A stretch of DNA of 64,000 nucleotides from Azospirillum agricola (GTDB lineage: Bacteria > Pseudomonadota > Alphaproteobacteria > Azospirillales > Azospirillaceae). Positions within the stretch are counted from its first letter, which is position 1, and each line of letters begins with the position of its first letter. The stretch spans positions 186,001-250,000 of the forward strand of contig NZ_JAGINM010000007.1 in the NCBI RefSeq assembly GCF_017876095.1. The letters are read 5' to 3'. The translations under genes were made by a program, and so were the position numbers. This document shows positions 49,514 through 57,197 of the stretch, one piece after another. The notes below the pieces were generated by a model, which had not been told where the DNA came from, ran no database searches, and was given only the letters and a program-made list of their open reading frames with translations.

Positions 49514-51247
49514 ATGCCCGAACCGCTTGCGCAATCCGTCCCATCCACCGACCTGTTTGCCTCCGGAGCCACGGTGAACCGCCCGTGGCTCGCCCATTAT
49601 CCAGCCGACATCGCCTGGGACCAGAGCTTTGCGCCGACCCCGCTGCACCAGCTCTTCGAGGACGCCGCCAAGCGCTACGCCGACCGGCCCTGCCTGGATT
49701 TCCTCGGGCGGCGCTACAGCTACGCCGAGGTGCTGGAACTGGTGAACCGCGCCGCGCGCGGCTTCCAGGACATGGGCGTCGGCTCGGGCGTGCGGGTCGG
49801 GCTGTGCCTGCCGAACTCGCCGACCTACGTGATCGCCTATTACGGGGTGCTGAAGGCCGGCGGCACGGTGGTGAACTACAACCCGCTCTACGTCGAGCGC
49901 GAGCTGGAGCATCAGATCGAGGATTCGCAGACCGACATCATGGTCACGCTCGATCTGAAGCAGATCTACCCGCGCGTCGCCCTGATGCTGGAGCGCACCC
50001 GGCTGAAGACCGTCGTCGTCTGCCGCATGCCGACCATCCTGCCGACGGTCAAGGGCGTGCTGTTCCGCGTGCTGAAGCGCAGCGAGGTCGCTCCCATCGC
50101 CTGGGACCGGCGCCACGTCGATTTCGACGCGCTGCTCGCCAACGACGGCGCGGTGAGGCCGGTGCGCATCGACGCGCTGCGCGACGTCGCCGTGCTGCAA
50201 TACACCGGCGGCACCACCGGCGTGCCCAAGGGCGCCATGCTGACCCATCACAATCTGCTGGCCAACGCCCGGCAGGTGGCGGCGTGGTTCCCCGGCATGG
50301 CGCTGGGGCAGGAGCGGATGCTGGCGGTGCTGCCCTTCTTCCACGTCTTCGCCATGACGGTGATCCTCAACATGGGGCTGGCGGCCGGGGCGGAGCTGGT
50401 CATGCTGCCGCGCTTCGAGACCGAGCAGGTGCTGAAGACCATCGCCAGGCGCAAGCCGACCCTCGTGCCCGGCGTGCCCACCATGTACAAGGCGCTGCTG
50501 AGCCACCCGCAGGTCGGGCGCTACGCACTGACCTCGATCCGCTACTGCATCTCCGGCGGGGCGCCGCTGCCGATGGAACTGAAGCGCCAGTTCGAGCAGG
50601 CGACCGGCTGCGTGCTGATCGAGGGCTACGGCCTGTCGGAGGCCTCGCCGGTCTGCGCCGCCAACCCGCTGACCGGCACCAACAAGGAGGGGTCCATCGG
50701 CCTGCCGCTGCCGGGCATCACCATCGAGATCCGCGGGCTGGAGGATCCCTCCCGGGTGCTCGGCGTTGGCGAGAAGGGGCAGGTCGCGATCTCCGGGCCG
50801 AACGTCATGGCCGGCTATTGGGGCCGCGCCGAGGAGACCGACCGAACCATCGTCGACGGCTTCCTGTTCACCGGCGACGTCGGGACGATGGACGGGGACG
50901 GTTACGTCTTTCTGCTCGACCGGTTGAAGGATCTCATCATTTGCAGCGGCTACAACGTGTATCCGCGCATGATCGAGGAGGCGATCTACCAGCACCCCGA
51001 CGTGGTCGCCGTCTGCGTCATCGGCTTGGCCGACGAGTATCGCGGCCAGACGCCGAAGGCCTTCGTCCAGTTGAAGCCGGGGGCCGAACTGACGGCCGAG
51101 CAGCTCAAGGATTTCCTGCGCGACAAGATCTCGCGCATCGAGATGCCGACCGCCATCGAGTTCCGCGCCGAGTTGCCGAAGACCGCCGTCGGCAAGCTGT
51201 CGAAGAAGGAGCTTGTGGCCGAGGCGGCCGGTAAGACCGTAGGTTGA
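49514..51247 (+). CDS. fadD: Long-chain fatty-acid CoA ligase
   Basis: 577 residues behind AAGGGGAG. Adenylate-forming signature YTGGTTGVPKGAMLTHHN, A5 motif EGYGLSEASPV, FTGDVGTMDGDGYVFLLDRL and the final catalytic lysine in LPKTAVGKLSKKEL. It activates fatty acids to acyl-CoA for beta-oxidation. The MerR-type palindrome at its promoter and the downstream merR, thioesterase and etfBA genes define a fatty-acid catabolism cluster. Confidence 0.93.
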   Translation: MPEPLAQSVPSTDLFASGATVNRPWLAHYPADIAWDQSFAPTPLHQLFEDAAKRYADRPCLDFLGRRYSYAEVLELVNRAARGFQDMGVGSGVRVGLCLPNSPTYVIAYYGVLKAGGTVVNYNPLYVERELEHQIEDSQTDIMVTLDLKQIYPRVALMLERTRLKTVVVCRMPTILPTVKGVLFRVLKRSEVAPIAWDRRHVDFDALLANDGAVRPVRIDALRDVAVLQYTGGTTGVPKGAMLTHHNLLANARQVAAWFPGMALGQERMLAVLPFFHVFAMTVILNMGLAAGAELVMLPRFETEQVLKTIARRKPTLVPGVPTMYKALLSHPQVGRYALTSIRYCISGGAPLPMELKRQFEQATGCVLIEGYGLSEASPVCAANPLTGTNKEGSIGLPLPGITIEIRGLEDPSRVLGVGEKGQVAISGPNVMAGYWGRAEETDRTIVDGFLFTGDVGTMDGDGYVFLLDRLKDLIICSGYNVYPRMIEEAIYQHPDVVAVCVIGLADEYRGQTPKAFVQLKPGAELTAEQLKDFLRDKISRIEMPTAIEFRAELPKTAVGKLSKKELVAEAAGKTVG

Positions 51248-51262
51248 CGCCAAGTCATCCTG

Positions 51263-51278
51263 TTGACGGAGACGTAAA
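51263..51278. promoter_or_regulatory. MerR-type operator before the merR gene
   Basis: TTGACGGAGACGTAAA matches, on the reverse strand, 14 of 16 positions of the element at 49409-49424. It lies 92 bases before the merR start, consistent with autoregulation. Confidence 0.5.
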
Positions 51279-51369
51279 GGGAAGCCTTATCACGCCGCGG
51301 CGCCTGTGTTACGAACGGCGGACCGGCCGGAAGCCGGTCCAAGCGTGGCGGCCCAGTGGCGGCCCAGGC

Positions 51370-51792
51370 ATGGCGGGCGTGAACAAAAAGGTCATTCCAG
51401 GGATGGAACAGCTCTACACGGTCAACCAGCTTGCGGAAGAGCTGGGAATCACCCCGCGGGCTCTCCGCTTCTACGAGGTCAAGGGGTTGCTGGCGCCCAA
51501 CCGTGTCGGCAACAACCGGGTCTACACCAAGCGCGACCGCGCCCGGCTGAAGCTGATCCTGCGCGGCAAGCGGCTTGGCTTCTCTCTGGCGGAAATCCGC
51601 GAATACCTCGACCTCTACAACGTCGACGGCGGCGTCGAGCAGCAGAAGACGCTGCTGAAGCGGGTGCAGAAGCGGTTGAAGGATCTGGCGCAGCAGCGCG
51701 AGGATCTGGAAACCACCGTCGCGGAGTTGAAGGAGATCGAGGACCAAGTCACCACCATCCTGGCGGAGCGCAAGGCCGCCAAGGACGCCTGA
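51370..51792 (+). CDS. MerR-family regulator, LiuR-like
   Basis: 140 residues from ATG 51370; ATG 51403 (MEQLYTVNQLAEELGITPRA) is an alternative. The MerR winged helix (LGITPRALRFYEVKGLLAPN, NRVYTKRDRARLKLILRGKR) is followed by a long dimerisation helix (RVQKRLKDLAQQREDLETTV). There are no metal-binding cysteines. The family includes LiuR, a repressor of leucine and fatty-acid degradation that responds to acyl-CoAs. Palindromes before this gene and fadD are the likely targets. Confidence 0.9.
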   Translation: MAGVNKKVIPGMEQLYTVNQLAEELGITPRALRFYEVKGLLAPNRVGNNRVYTKRDRARLKLILRGKRLGFSLAEIREYLDLYNVDGGVEQQKTLLKRVQKRLKDLAQQREDLETTVAELKEIEDQVTTILAERKAAKDA

Positions 51793-51883
51793 ACCGGGAC
51801 GGCGCCGCGCCGCCCGGTCGTCGGCCGACACCGGGGGAGGAACGGAGCATGATGAAACAACGGACGACGCGCGGAGGACGGGC

Positions 51884-52414
51884 ATGAACCTGATCTTCCG
51901 CTTGGTCGCCGTGGTGGCGGGAGCGCTGGTCGCGGTCCTGCGTGGCCGCCGGACGGGGCTTCTGGACGAGGTGCCGCTGAGGTTCCGGGTCTGGCCGACC
52001 GACCTCGACCTCAACATGCACATGACCAACGCCCGCTATTTCAGCCTGATGGATCTCGGGCGGACGGATCTGGTCATCCGGGGCGGGCTGGGGCGCGCGG
52101 TCCTGCGCAACCGCTGGCAGCCGGTGGTCGGCGCCGCGAACGTCCGTTTCCGCCGGTCGCTGAAGCCGTTCCAGCGCTTCACCCTGCTCACCCGCGTCCT
52201 GTGCTGGGACGACAAGTACATCTTCATCGAGCATCGCATGGAGACCGCCTCCGGCACCGCCGCGCTGGCGGTGGTGCAGGGCGCCTTCCTGGCGCGTGGC
52301 CGCATCGTGCCGCCGGCCGAGGTGATGGCCGCCGTGGGCGAGACGGGCGAATCGCCGCCGATGCCCGAATCCGTCGCCGCGTGGCGCGGACAGCCGCTGT
52401 CCGCCGCCGCCTGA
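51884..52414 (+). CDS. Acyl-CoA thioesterase-like hot-dog protein (THEM6-like)
   Basis: 176 residues behind GGAGG. An N-terminal hydrophobic helix (NLIFRLVAVVAGALVAVL) may anchor it to the membrane. The hot-dog domain reads RVWPTDLDLNMHMTNARYFS, MDLGRTDLVIRG, FRRSLKPFQRFTLLTRVL, DDKYIFIEHRMETA. The DLNMHMTNARY helix matches THEM6/4HBT_2 proteins. Probable substrate is an acyl thioester; it lies between the MerR regulator and etfBA. Confidence 0.88.
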   Translation: MNLIFRLVAVVAGALVAVLRGRRTGLLDEVPLRFRVWPTDLDLNMHMTNARYFSLMDLGRTDLVIRGGLGRAVLRNRWQPVVGAANVRFRRSLKPFQRFTLLTRVLCWDDKYIFIEHRMETASGTAALAVVQGAFLARGRIVPPAEVMAAVGETGESPPMPESVAAWRGQPLSAAA

Positions 52415-52471
52415 CCAGTGCGATACGGCCAGTACGATACGAAAAAACAATCCAAGGAAGGAGAGCGCGCC

Positions 52472-53221
52472 ATGAGGATCCTGGTGCCCGTTAAGCGGGT
52501 GGTCGACTACAACGTCAAGATCCGCGTGAAGGCGGACGGCAGCGGCGTCGAGACCGCCAACGTGAAGATGAGCATGAACCCCTTCGACGAGATCGCCGTC
52601 GAGGAAGCGGTTCGCCTCAAGGAAGCCGGCAAGGCGAGCGAGATCGTCGCCGTGTCGGTCGGCCCGGCCCAGGCGCAGGAGACGCTGCGCACCGCGCTCG
52701 CCATGGGGGCCGACCGCGCCATCCTGGTGCAGACCGACGCCGAGACCCAGCCGCTGGCCGTCGCCAAGGTGCTCAAGGCGCTGGTCGAGAAGGAAGGGCC
52801 GCAGCTGGTCATCCTCGGCAAGCAGGCGATCGACGACGACTGCAACCAGACCGGCCAGATGCTGGCGGCGCTGCTCGGCTGGGGCCAGGGCACCTTCGCC
52901 TCGAAGGTCGTGCCGGGCGAGGGCTCGGTCGCGGTGACCCGCGAGATCGACGGCGGGCTGGAGACGGTGGACCTCACGCTGCCGGCCATCGTGACCGCCG
53001 ACCTGCGGCTGAACGAGCCGCGCTACGCCTCGCTGCCCAACATCATGAAGGCGAAGAAGAAGCCGCTGGAGACCGTCACCCCGGACAGCCTGGGCGTCGA
53101 TGTCGCCCCGCGCCTGACGACGCTGACGGTGGTCGAGCCGGCCAGGCGCAAGGCCGGCGTCAAGGTGGCCGACGTGGCGACCCTGGTCGACAAGCTGAAG
53201 ACCGAAGCCCGGGTGATCTGA
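52472..53221 (+). CDS. etfB: Electron transfer flavoprotein beta subunit
   Basis: 249 residues, ATG 52472 behind AAGGAAGGAG. Motifs: [60 protein letters not shown] and [20 protein letters not shown], the recognition loop for acyl-CoA dehydrogenases. With EtfA it passes electrons from these enzymes to the quinone pool. etfA follows 17 bases downstream. Confidence 0.96.
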   Translation: MRILVPVKRVVDYNVKIRVKADGSGVETANVKMSMNPFDEIAVEEAVRLKEAGKASEIVAVSVGPAQAQETLRTALAMGADRAILVQTDAETQPLAVAKVLKALVEKEGPQLVILGKQAIDDDCNQTGQMLAALLGWGQGTFASKVVPGEGSVAVTREIDGGLETVDLTLPAIVTADLRLNEPRYASLPNIMKAKKKPLETVTPDSLGVDVAPRLTTLTVVEPARRKAGVKVADVATLVDKLKTEARVI

Positions 53222-53238
53222 GAGGGGATGATCTGACC

Positions 53239-54174
53239 ATGGCCAACATTCTCGTCGTCGCCGAACACGACAACGCGACGCTCAAGCCCGCCACGCTGAA
53301 CGCCGTCACCGCCGCCGGCACGATCGGCGGCGACATCCACGTCCTGGTCGCCGGCAAGGGGGCCCAGGCCGCCGCCGAGGCCGCCTCCAAGGTCGCCGGC
53401 GTCGCCAAGGTCCTGCTGGCCGACGATTCGGCTTACGAGCACCAACTCCCCGAGGACGTCGCCCCGCTGGTCGTCGCCACCGCCAAGGGCGGCTACGGCC
53501 ATGTGCTGGCCGGCGCCACCTCGGTGGGCAAGAACTTGGCTCCGCGCGTCGCGGCCCTGCTCGACGTCGCCGCCATCTCGGACATCACCGGGGTGGTCTC
53601 GGCCGACACGTTCGAGCGGCCGATCTACGCCGGCAACGCCATCGCCACCGTCCAGTCGAAGGACGCGGTGAAGGTCGTCACCGTGCGGACCACCGCCTTC
53701 GAGACCGCCGCCGCGACCGGCGGTTCGGCGTCGGTCGAGCCGGTGTCGGGCGCCGGGGCCGCCGGCCTGTCGCGTTTCGTCTCGGCCGAGCTGACCAAGT
53801 CGGAGCGTCCCGAGCTGACCGCCGCCCGCGTGGTGGTGTCGGGCGGGCGCGGCATGCAGTCGGGCGAGAACTTCCCGCTGCTGGAGGCGCTGGCCGACAA
53901 GCTGGGCGCCGCCGTCGGCGCCTCGCGCGCCGCCGTGGACGCGGGCTTCGTGCCGAACGATTACCAAGTCGGGCAAACCGGCAAGATCGTGGCGCCCGAG
54001 CTGTACATCGCCGTCGGCATTTCCGGTGCCATCCAGCACCTCGCCGGCATGAAGGACAGCAAGGTCATCGTCGCCATCAACAAGGACGAGGAAGCGCCCA
54101 TCTTCCAGGTCGCCGATTACGGCCTCGTCGCCGACCTCTTCAAGGCGGTGCCGGAGCTTGAGCAGGCGCTGTGA
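53239..54174 (+). CDS. etfA: Electron transfer flavoprotein alpha subunit
   Basis: 311 residues. The C-terminal FAD domain shows [54 protein letters not shown] and [20 protein letters not shown]. It binds FAD and, with EtfB, accepts electrons from acyl-CoA dehydrogenases during beta-oxidation. Confidence 0.96.
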   Translation: MANILVVAEHDNATLKPATLNAVTAAGTIGGDIHVLVAGKGAQAAAEAASKVAGVAKVLLADDSAYEHQLPEDVAPLVVATAKGGYGHVLAGATSVGKNLAPRVAALLDVAAISDITGVVSADTFERPIYAGNAIATVQSKDAVKVVTVRTTAFETAAATGGSASVEPVSGAGAAGLSRFVSAELTKSERPELTAARVVVSGGRGMQSGENFPLLEALADKLGAAVGASRAAVDAGFVPNDYQVGQTGKIVAPELYIAVGISGAIQHLAGMKDSKVIVAINKDEEAPIFQVADYGLVADLFKAVPELEQAL

Positions 54175-54308
54175 TCCGCCAGGGGTGATCGAGGCGGGCC
54201 GGGGAGTGTCTCCCGGCCCGTCGCCCGGCGCTCCGAAGCCTCTTGCCGGGGCGGGACGGCTGCTCTATCGCTGACCCGACCAAGGACAAGCCAGGAAGCG
54301 GGGCCGCC

Positions 54309-55181
54309 ATGAGCATCAACGGAATCACCGGACTGGATCATCTGGTCGTCGCCGTCCGCGATCTCGACGCGGCGCGCGACGCCTACGGCCGGCTCGGCTT
54401 CACCGTGACGCCGCGCGGCCATCACACCGAGCTGAAATCGGCCAACCACACCCTGATGTTCCGGGACGACACCTATGTCGAGCTGCTGGGCATCGAGGAA
54501 AAGCGTCCGGCCAACGCCCATTACGCCGATTTCCTTCTGAAGCGCGAGGGCATCGCCGCCGTGGCGCTGAAGACCGCCGACGCGCGCGCCGCCCGCGATC
54601 CGCTTGCCGCCGCCGGCTTTTCGGCGGAGGAGGCGGTCGATTTCGGCCGTCCGGTCGAACTGCCCGGCGGCGCCCGCGCCGCCCGCTTCACCATCACCCA
54701 GATCGACCCGCGGGCCACCCCCGGCGGGCGCGTCTTCCTGTGCCAGCATCACACCCCCGACATCGTCTGGCGGCCCGACAGCCTGGACCACGCCAACGGC
54801 GCCACCGGGCTGGCCGCCCTCGTGGTCGCCGCCGACGATCCGGACGCGACGGCCGGGGCCTACGCCCGTCTGTTCGGCGCCCCGGTCGTCGAGCGCGGGT
54901 CGGCCCGCGTGGTGGACACCGGCAACGTGCCGCTGCTGGTGGCCTCCCCCGACCGCCTGCACTGGGCCTGGACCAGCGACCCGGCCTTCGCGACTCCGCG
55001 CCCCTTCCTCGCCGGGATGGTGGTCCGCGTCGCCGACCTGGAAAAGGCGCAGCAGGTCCTTCAGAAGAGCAAGTTCCCGACCGTGGTCGGTAACGGCGTG
55101 CTGCGGGTGAACTCGACCGCCGCCTGCGGCGCGATGGTCGCTTTCGCGCGGGATTTCGATCTCGACGCGCTCATTCCCTGA
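54309..55181 (+). CDS. VOC-family glyoxalase-like protein
   Basis: 290 residues from ATG 54309. It opens with ITGLDHLVVAVRDLDAARDA, a glyoxalase/dioxygenase-fold module with YGRLGFTVTPRGHHTELKSA and the metal-ligand-like YVELLGIEE. A second half (VWRPDSLDHANGATGLAALV) repeats the fold. Glyoxalase_3-type members are uncharacterised metalloproteins or lyases. It may be co-transcribed with etfA. Confidence 0.8.
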   Translation: MSINGITGLDHLVVAVRDLDAARDAYGRLGFTVTPRGHHTELKSANHTLMFRDDTYVELLGIEEKRPANAHYADFLLKREGIAAVALKTADARAARDPLAAAGFSAEEAVDFGRPVELPGGARAARFTITQIDPRATPGGRVFLCQHHTPDIVWRPDSLDHANGATGLAALVVAADDPDATAGAYARLFGAPVVERGSARVVDTGNVPLLVASPDRLHWAWTSDPAFATPRPFLAGMVVRVADLEKAQQVLQKSKFPTVVGNGVLRVNSTAACGAMVAFARDFDLDALIP

Positions 55182-55244
55182 GCGGGCGCTTACAATTCGG
55201 CGTAGGCGCGGGCGGGGTGCTCGTCTAATCTGCTGACGGGGCGG

Positions 55245-57182
55245 ATGATGCGGCAGACGCGCGCGGAGACGGCGATGGCGGTGGCGGGTGATTCGGCGGA
55301 GGCGGGCGCTGAGCCGGAGGCGACGGACGCCGCGCTGTTCGATGCGCTGCCACTGCCGGCCCTGCGGCGCGACTCCGCCGGCCGGCTGCGCGGCAACCGT
55401 CTCTTCGCCGCGCTCTACCGGACGGCCGATGGCCTTGCCGACGCGCTGGACGAGGCCCGGCCGGGCGAGGCGCGCGAGCTTCGCCTGACCGCGCGCGATG
55501 GGCGCGAGCGCGACCTGTCGGTCCGCGTCGGCGGTCCGCCCTGGATCGCCATCCTCCAGGACGTCACCGACCAGCGGCGCACCGAGCATGGCCTGGAACT
55601 GGCGACGGCCCGGCTGGAGGAGGCCTGCCGGACCGCCAAGCTGGGCTATTGGGAATATGGCATCCAGTCCGGCGCGCTGCTGCTGGACGACACCGCCCTC
55701 GCCGTGCTCGGCCATGGGCGGGACCGCTTCGACGCCGGCTTCGACGCCCTGCTGGACATCCTCCACCCGGACGACCGGCTGTCCTTCGGCAACATGCTGG
55801 AGGGCGTCGTCGGGCATCCGGTCCGCGTCTACGCCGAATACCGCGTGCGGGACGGGGAGGGGCGGACCCGCTGTGTCTCCTCCTCCTGCGCGCCGCGCTT
55901 TGACCGCGACGGGCGGCTGACCCATGTCTTCGGCGTGCTGATGGACAGCACGGAGCGGGCGGAGGCCGCCGCCCAGCTCGAAGCGGCCAAGCAGCGGCTG
56001 GAGGAGGCCTACCGCACCGGCCATCTCGGCTATTGGGAATACGGGATCCACAGCGGCGATCTCGTGTGGAACGCCGAGGCGTTCGACGTCTGCGGCCAGG
56101 ATCCGCGCGATTTCCTGCCGACCTTCGACAATCTGCTGGGCATCCTGCATCCGGACGACCGGCGCTCGTTCGGCAACATGCTGGAAAGCGTCATCGGCAA
56201 CTCCCGGCGCGTCTATGTCGAGTACCGGGTGATCGACCGGGCCGGCGACGTCCGCTACGTCTCCTCCTCCTGCGCGCCGCGCTTCGACCTCGACGGACGG
56301 CTGACCCATGTGTTCGGCGTGATGCTCGACACCACCGAGCGGGCGCAGGCGGCCGAGGCGCTGCGCGCCGCCAAGACCCGGATCGAGCAGGCCTATGGCG
56401 AACTCCAGGCCGCGCAGGACAGCCTGGTGCAGACGGAGAAGATGGCATCGCTCGGCCAGCTCGTCGCCGGGGTGGCGCACGAGGTGAACGGGCCGGTCGG
56501 CGTCGCCCTGACCACCGCCTCGCATCTGCTGAGCCGGGCCGAGGATGTCCGCCGCCAGTTCGGCGCCAACGCGCTGACCCGCTCGGCGCTCTCCGGCTTC
56601 CTGGAGGTGGCGCAGGAGGCGGGGCAGCTCCTGGTCGGCAACACCGAGCGCATCGCGGCGCTCGTCCACATGTTCAAGCAAGTGTCCGCCGACCAGACCG
56701 GCGACGAGCGCCGCACCTTCTACCTGCGCGAATACACCGAGGACGTGCTGCTGAGCCTGCACACGCAGATCGGCTCCTCCGGTCACCGGGTGGTGCTGAC
56801 CTGCCCGGAGGCGCTGCAACTGGAAAGCTATCCCGGCGCCTTCGCCCGCGTGCTGACCCATCTGGTGCGCAACGCCCTGACCCATGCCTTCCGGCCGGAG
56901 CGGAGCGGCCGCATCGCCATCGACATCCGGGCCATCGACGACGACTGGATCGAGGTGGTGCACGCCGACGACGGGCAGGGGATCCTCGACGGCGACCTGC
57001 CCAAGATCTACGACCCGTTCTTCACCACCGCCCGGCACGCGGGCTGTGTCGGGCTCGGGCTGCACATCGCCTACAACCTGGCGACGCAGACGCTGGGCGG
57101 GCAGTTGACGGTGCGCAGCGCTCCGGGGGAGGGCGCCGTCTTCACCCTGCGTCTGCCCCGGCGGGCTCCCGGCGCGGAGTAG
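55245..57182 (+). CDS. Cytoplasmic PAS sensor histidine kinase with duplicated PAS
   Basis: 645 residues, no membrane segment. After a degenerate N-terminal PAS come two near-copies of one PAS domain (about 125-250 and 255-380); both contain LGYWEYGI, a DILHPDDR/GILHPDDR core and VSSSCAPRFD..GRLTHVFGV. A coiled coil leads to the H-box (GQLVAGVAHEVNGPVGVALT), a HisKA-like region, and the ATPase with LVRNALTHAF, DDGQGI and GLGLHIAYNLATQTLGG. The phosphorylation partner is unknown; no response regulator gene is adjacent. Confidence 0.9.
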   Translation: MMRQTRAETAMAVAGDSAEAGAEPEATDAALFDALPLPALRRDSAGRLRGNRLFAALYRTADGLADALDEARPGEARELRLTARDGRERDLSVRVGGPPWIAILQDVTDQRRTEHGLELATARLEEACRTAKLGYWEYGIQSGALLLDDTALAVLGHGRDRFDAGFDALLDILHPDDRLSFGNMLEGVVGHPVRVYAEYRVRDGEGRTRCVSSSCAPRFDRDGRLTHVFGVLMDSTERAEAAAQLEAAKQRLEEAYRTGHLGYWEYGIHSGDLVWNAEAFDVCGQDPRDFLPTFDNLLGILHPDDRRSFGNMLESVIGNSRRVYVEYRVIDRAGDVRYVSSSCAPRFDLDGRLTHVFGVMLDTTERAQAAEALRAAKTRIEQAYGELQAAQDSLVQTEKMASLGQLVAGVAHEVNGPVGVALTTASHLLSRAEDVRRQFGANALTRSALSGFLEVAQEAGQLLVGNTERIAALVHMFKQVSADQTGDERRTFYLREYTEDVLLSLHTQIGSSGHRVVLTCPEALQLESYPGAFARVLTHLVRNALTHAFRPERSGRIAIDIRAIDDDWIEVVHADDGQGILDGDLPKIYDPFFTTARHAGCVGLGLHIAYNLATQTLGGQLTVRSAPGEGAVFTLRLPRRAPGAE

Positions 57183-57197
57183 GAACCGGATGCAGGG

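Noticed and set aside
54117..57065. A 982-codon minus-strand frame opposite the VOC protein and the PAS kinase
   Set aside because: Low-complexity antisense translation; both genes beneath it are well conserved on the plus strand.
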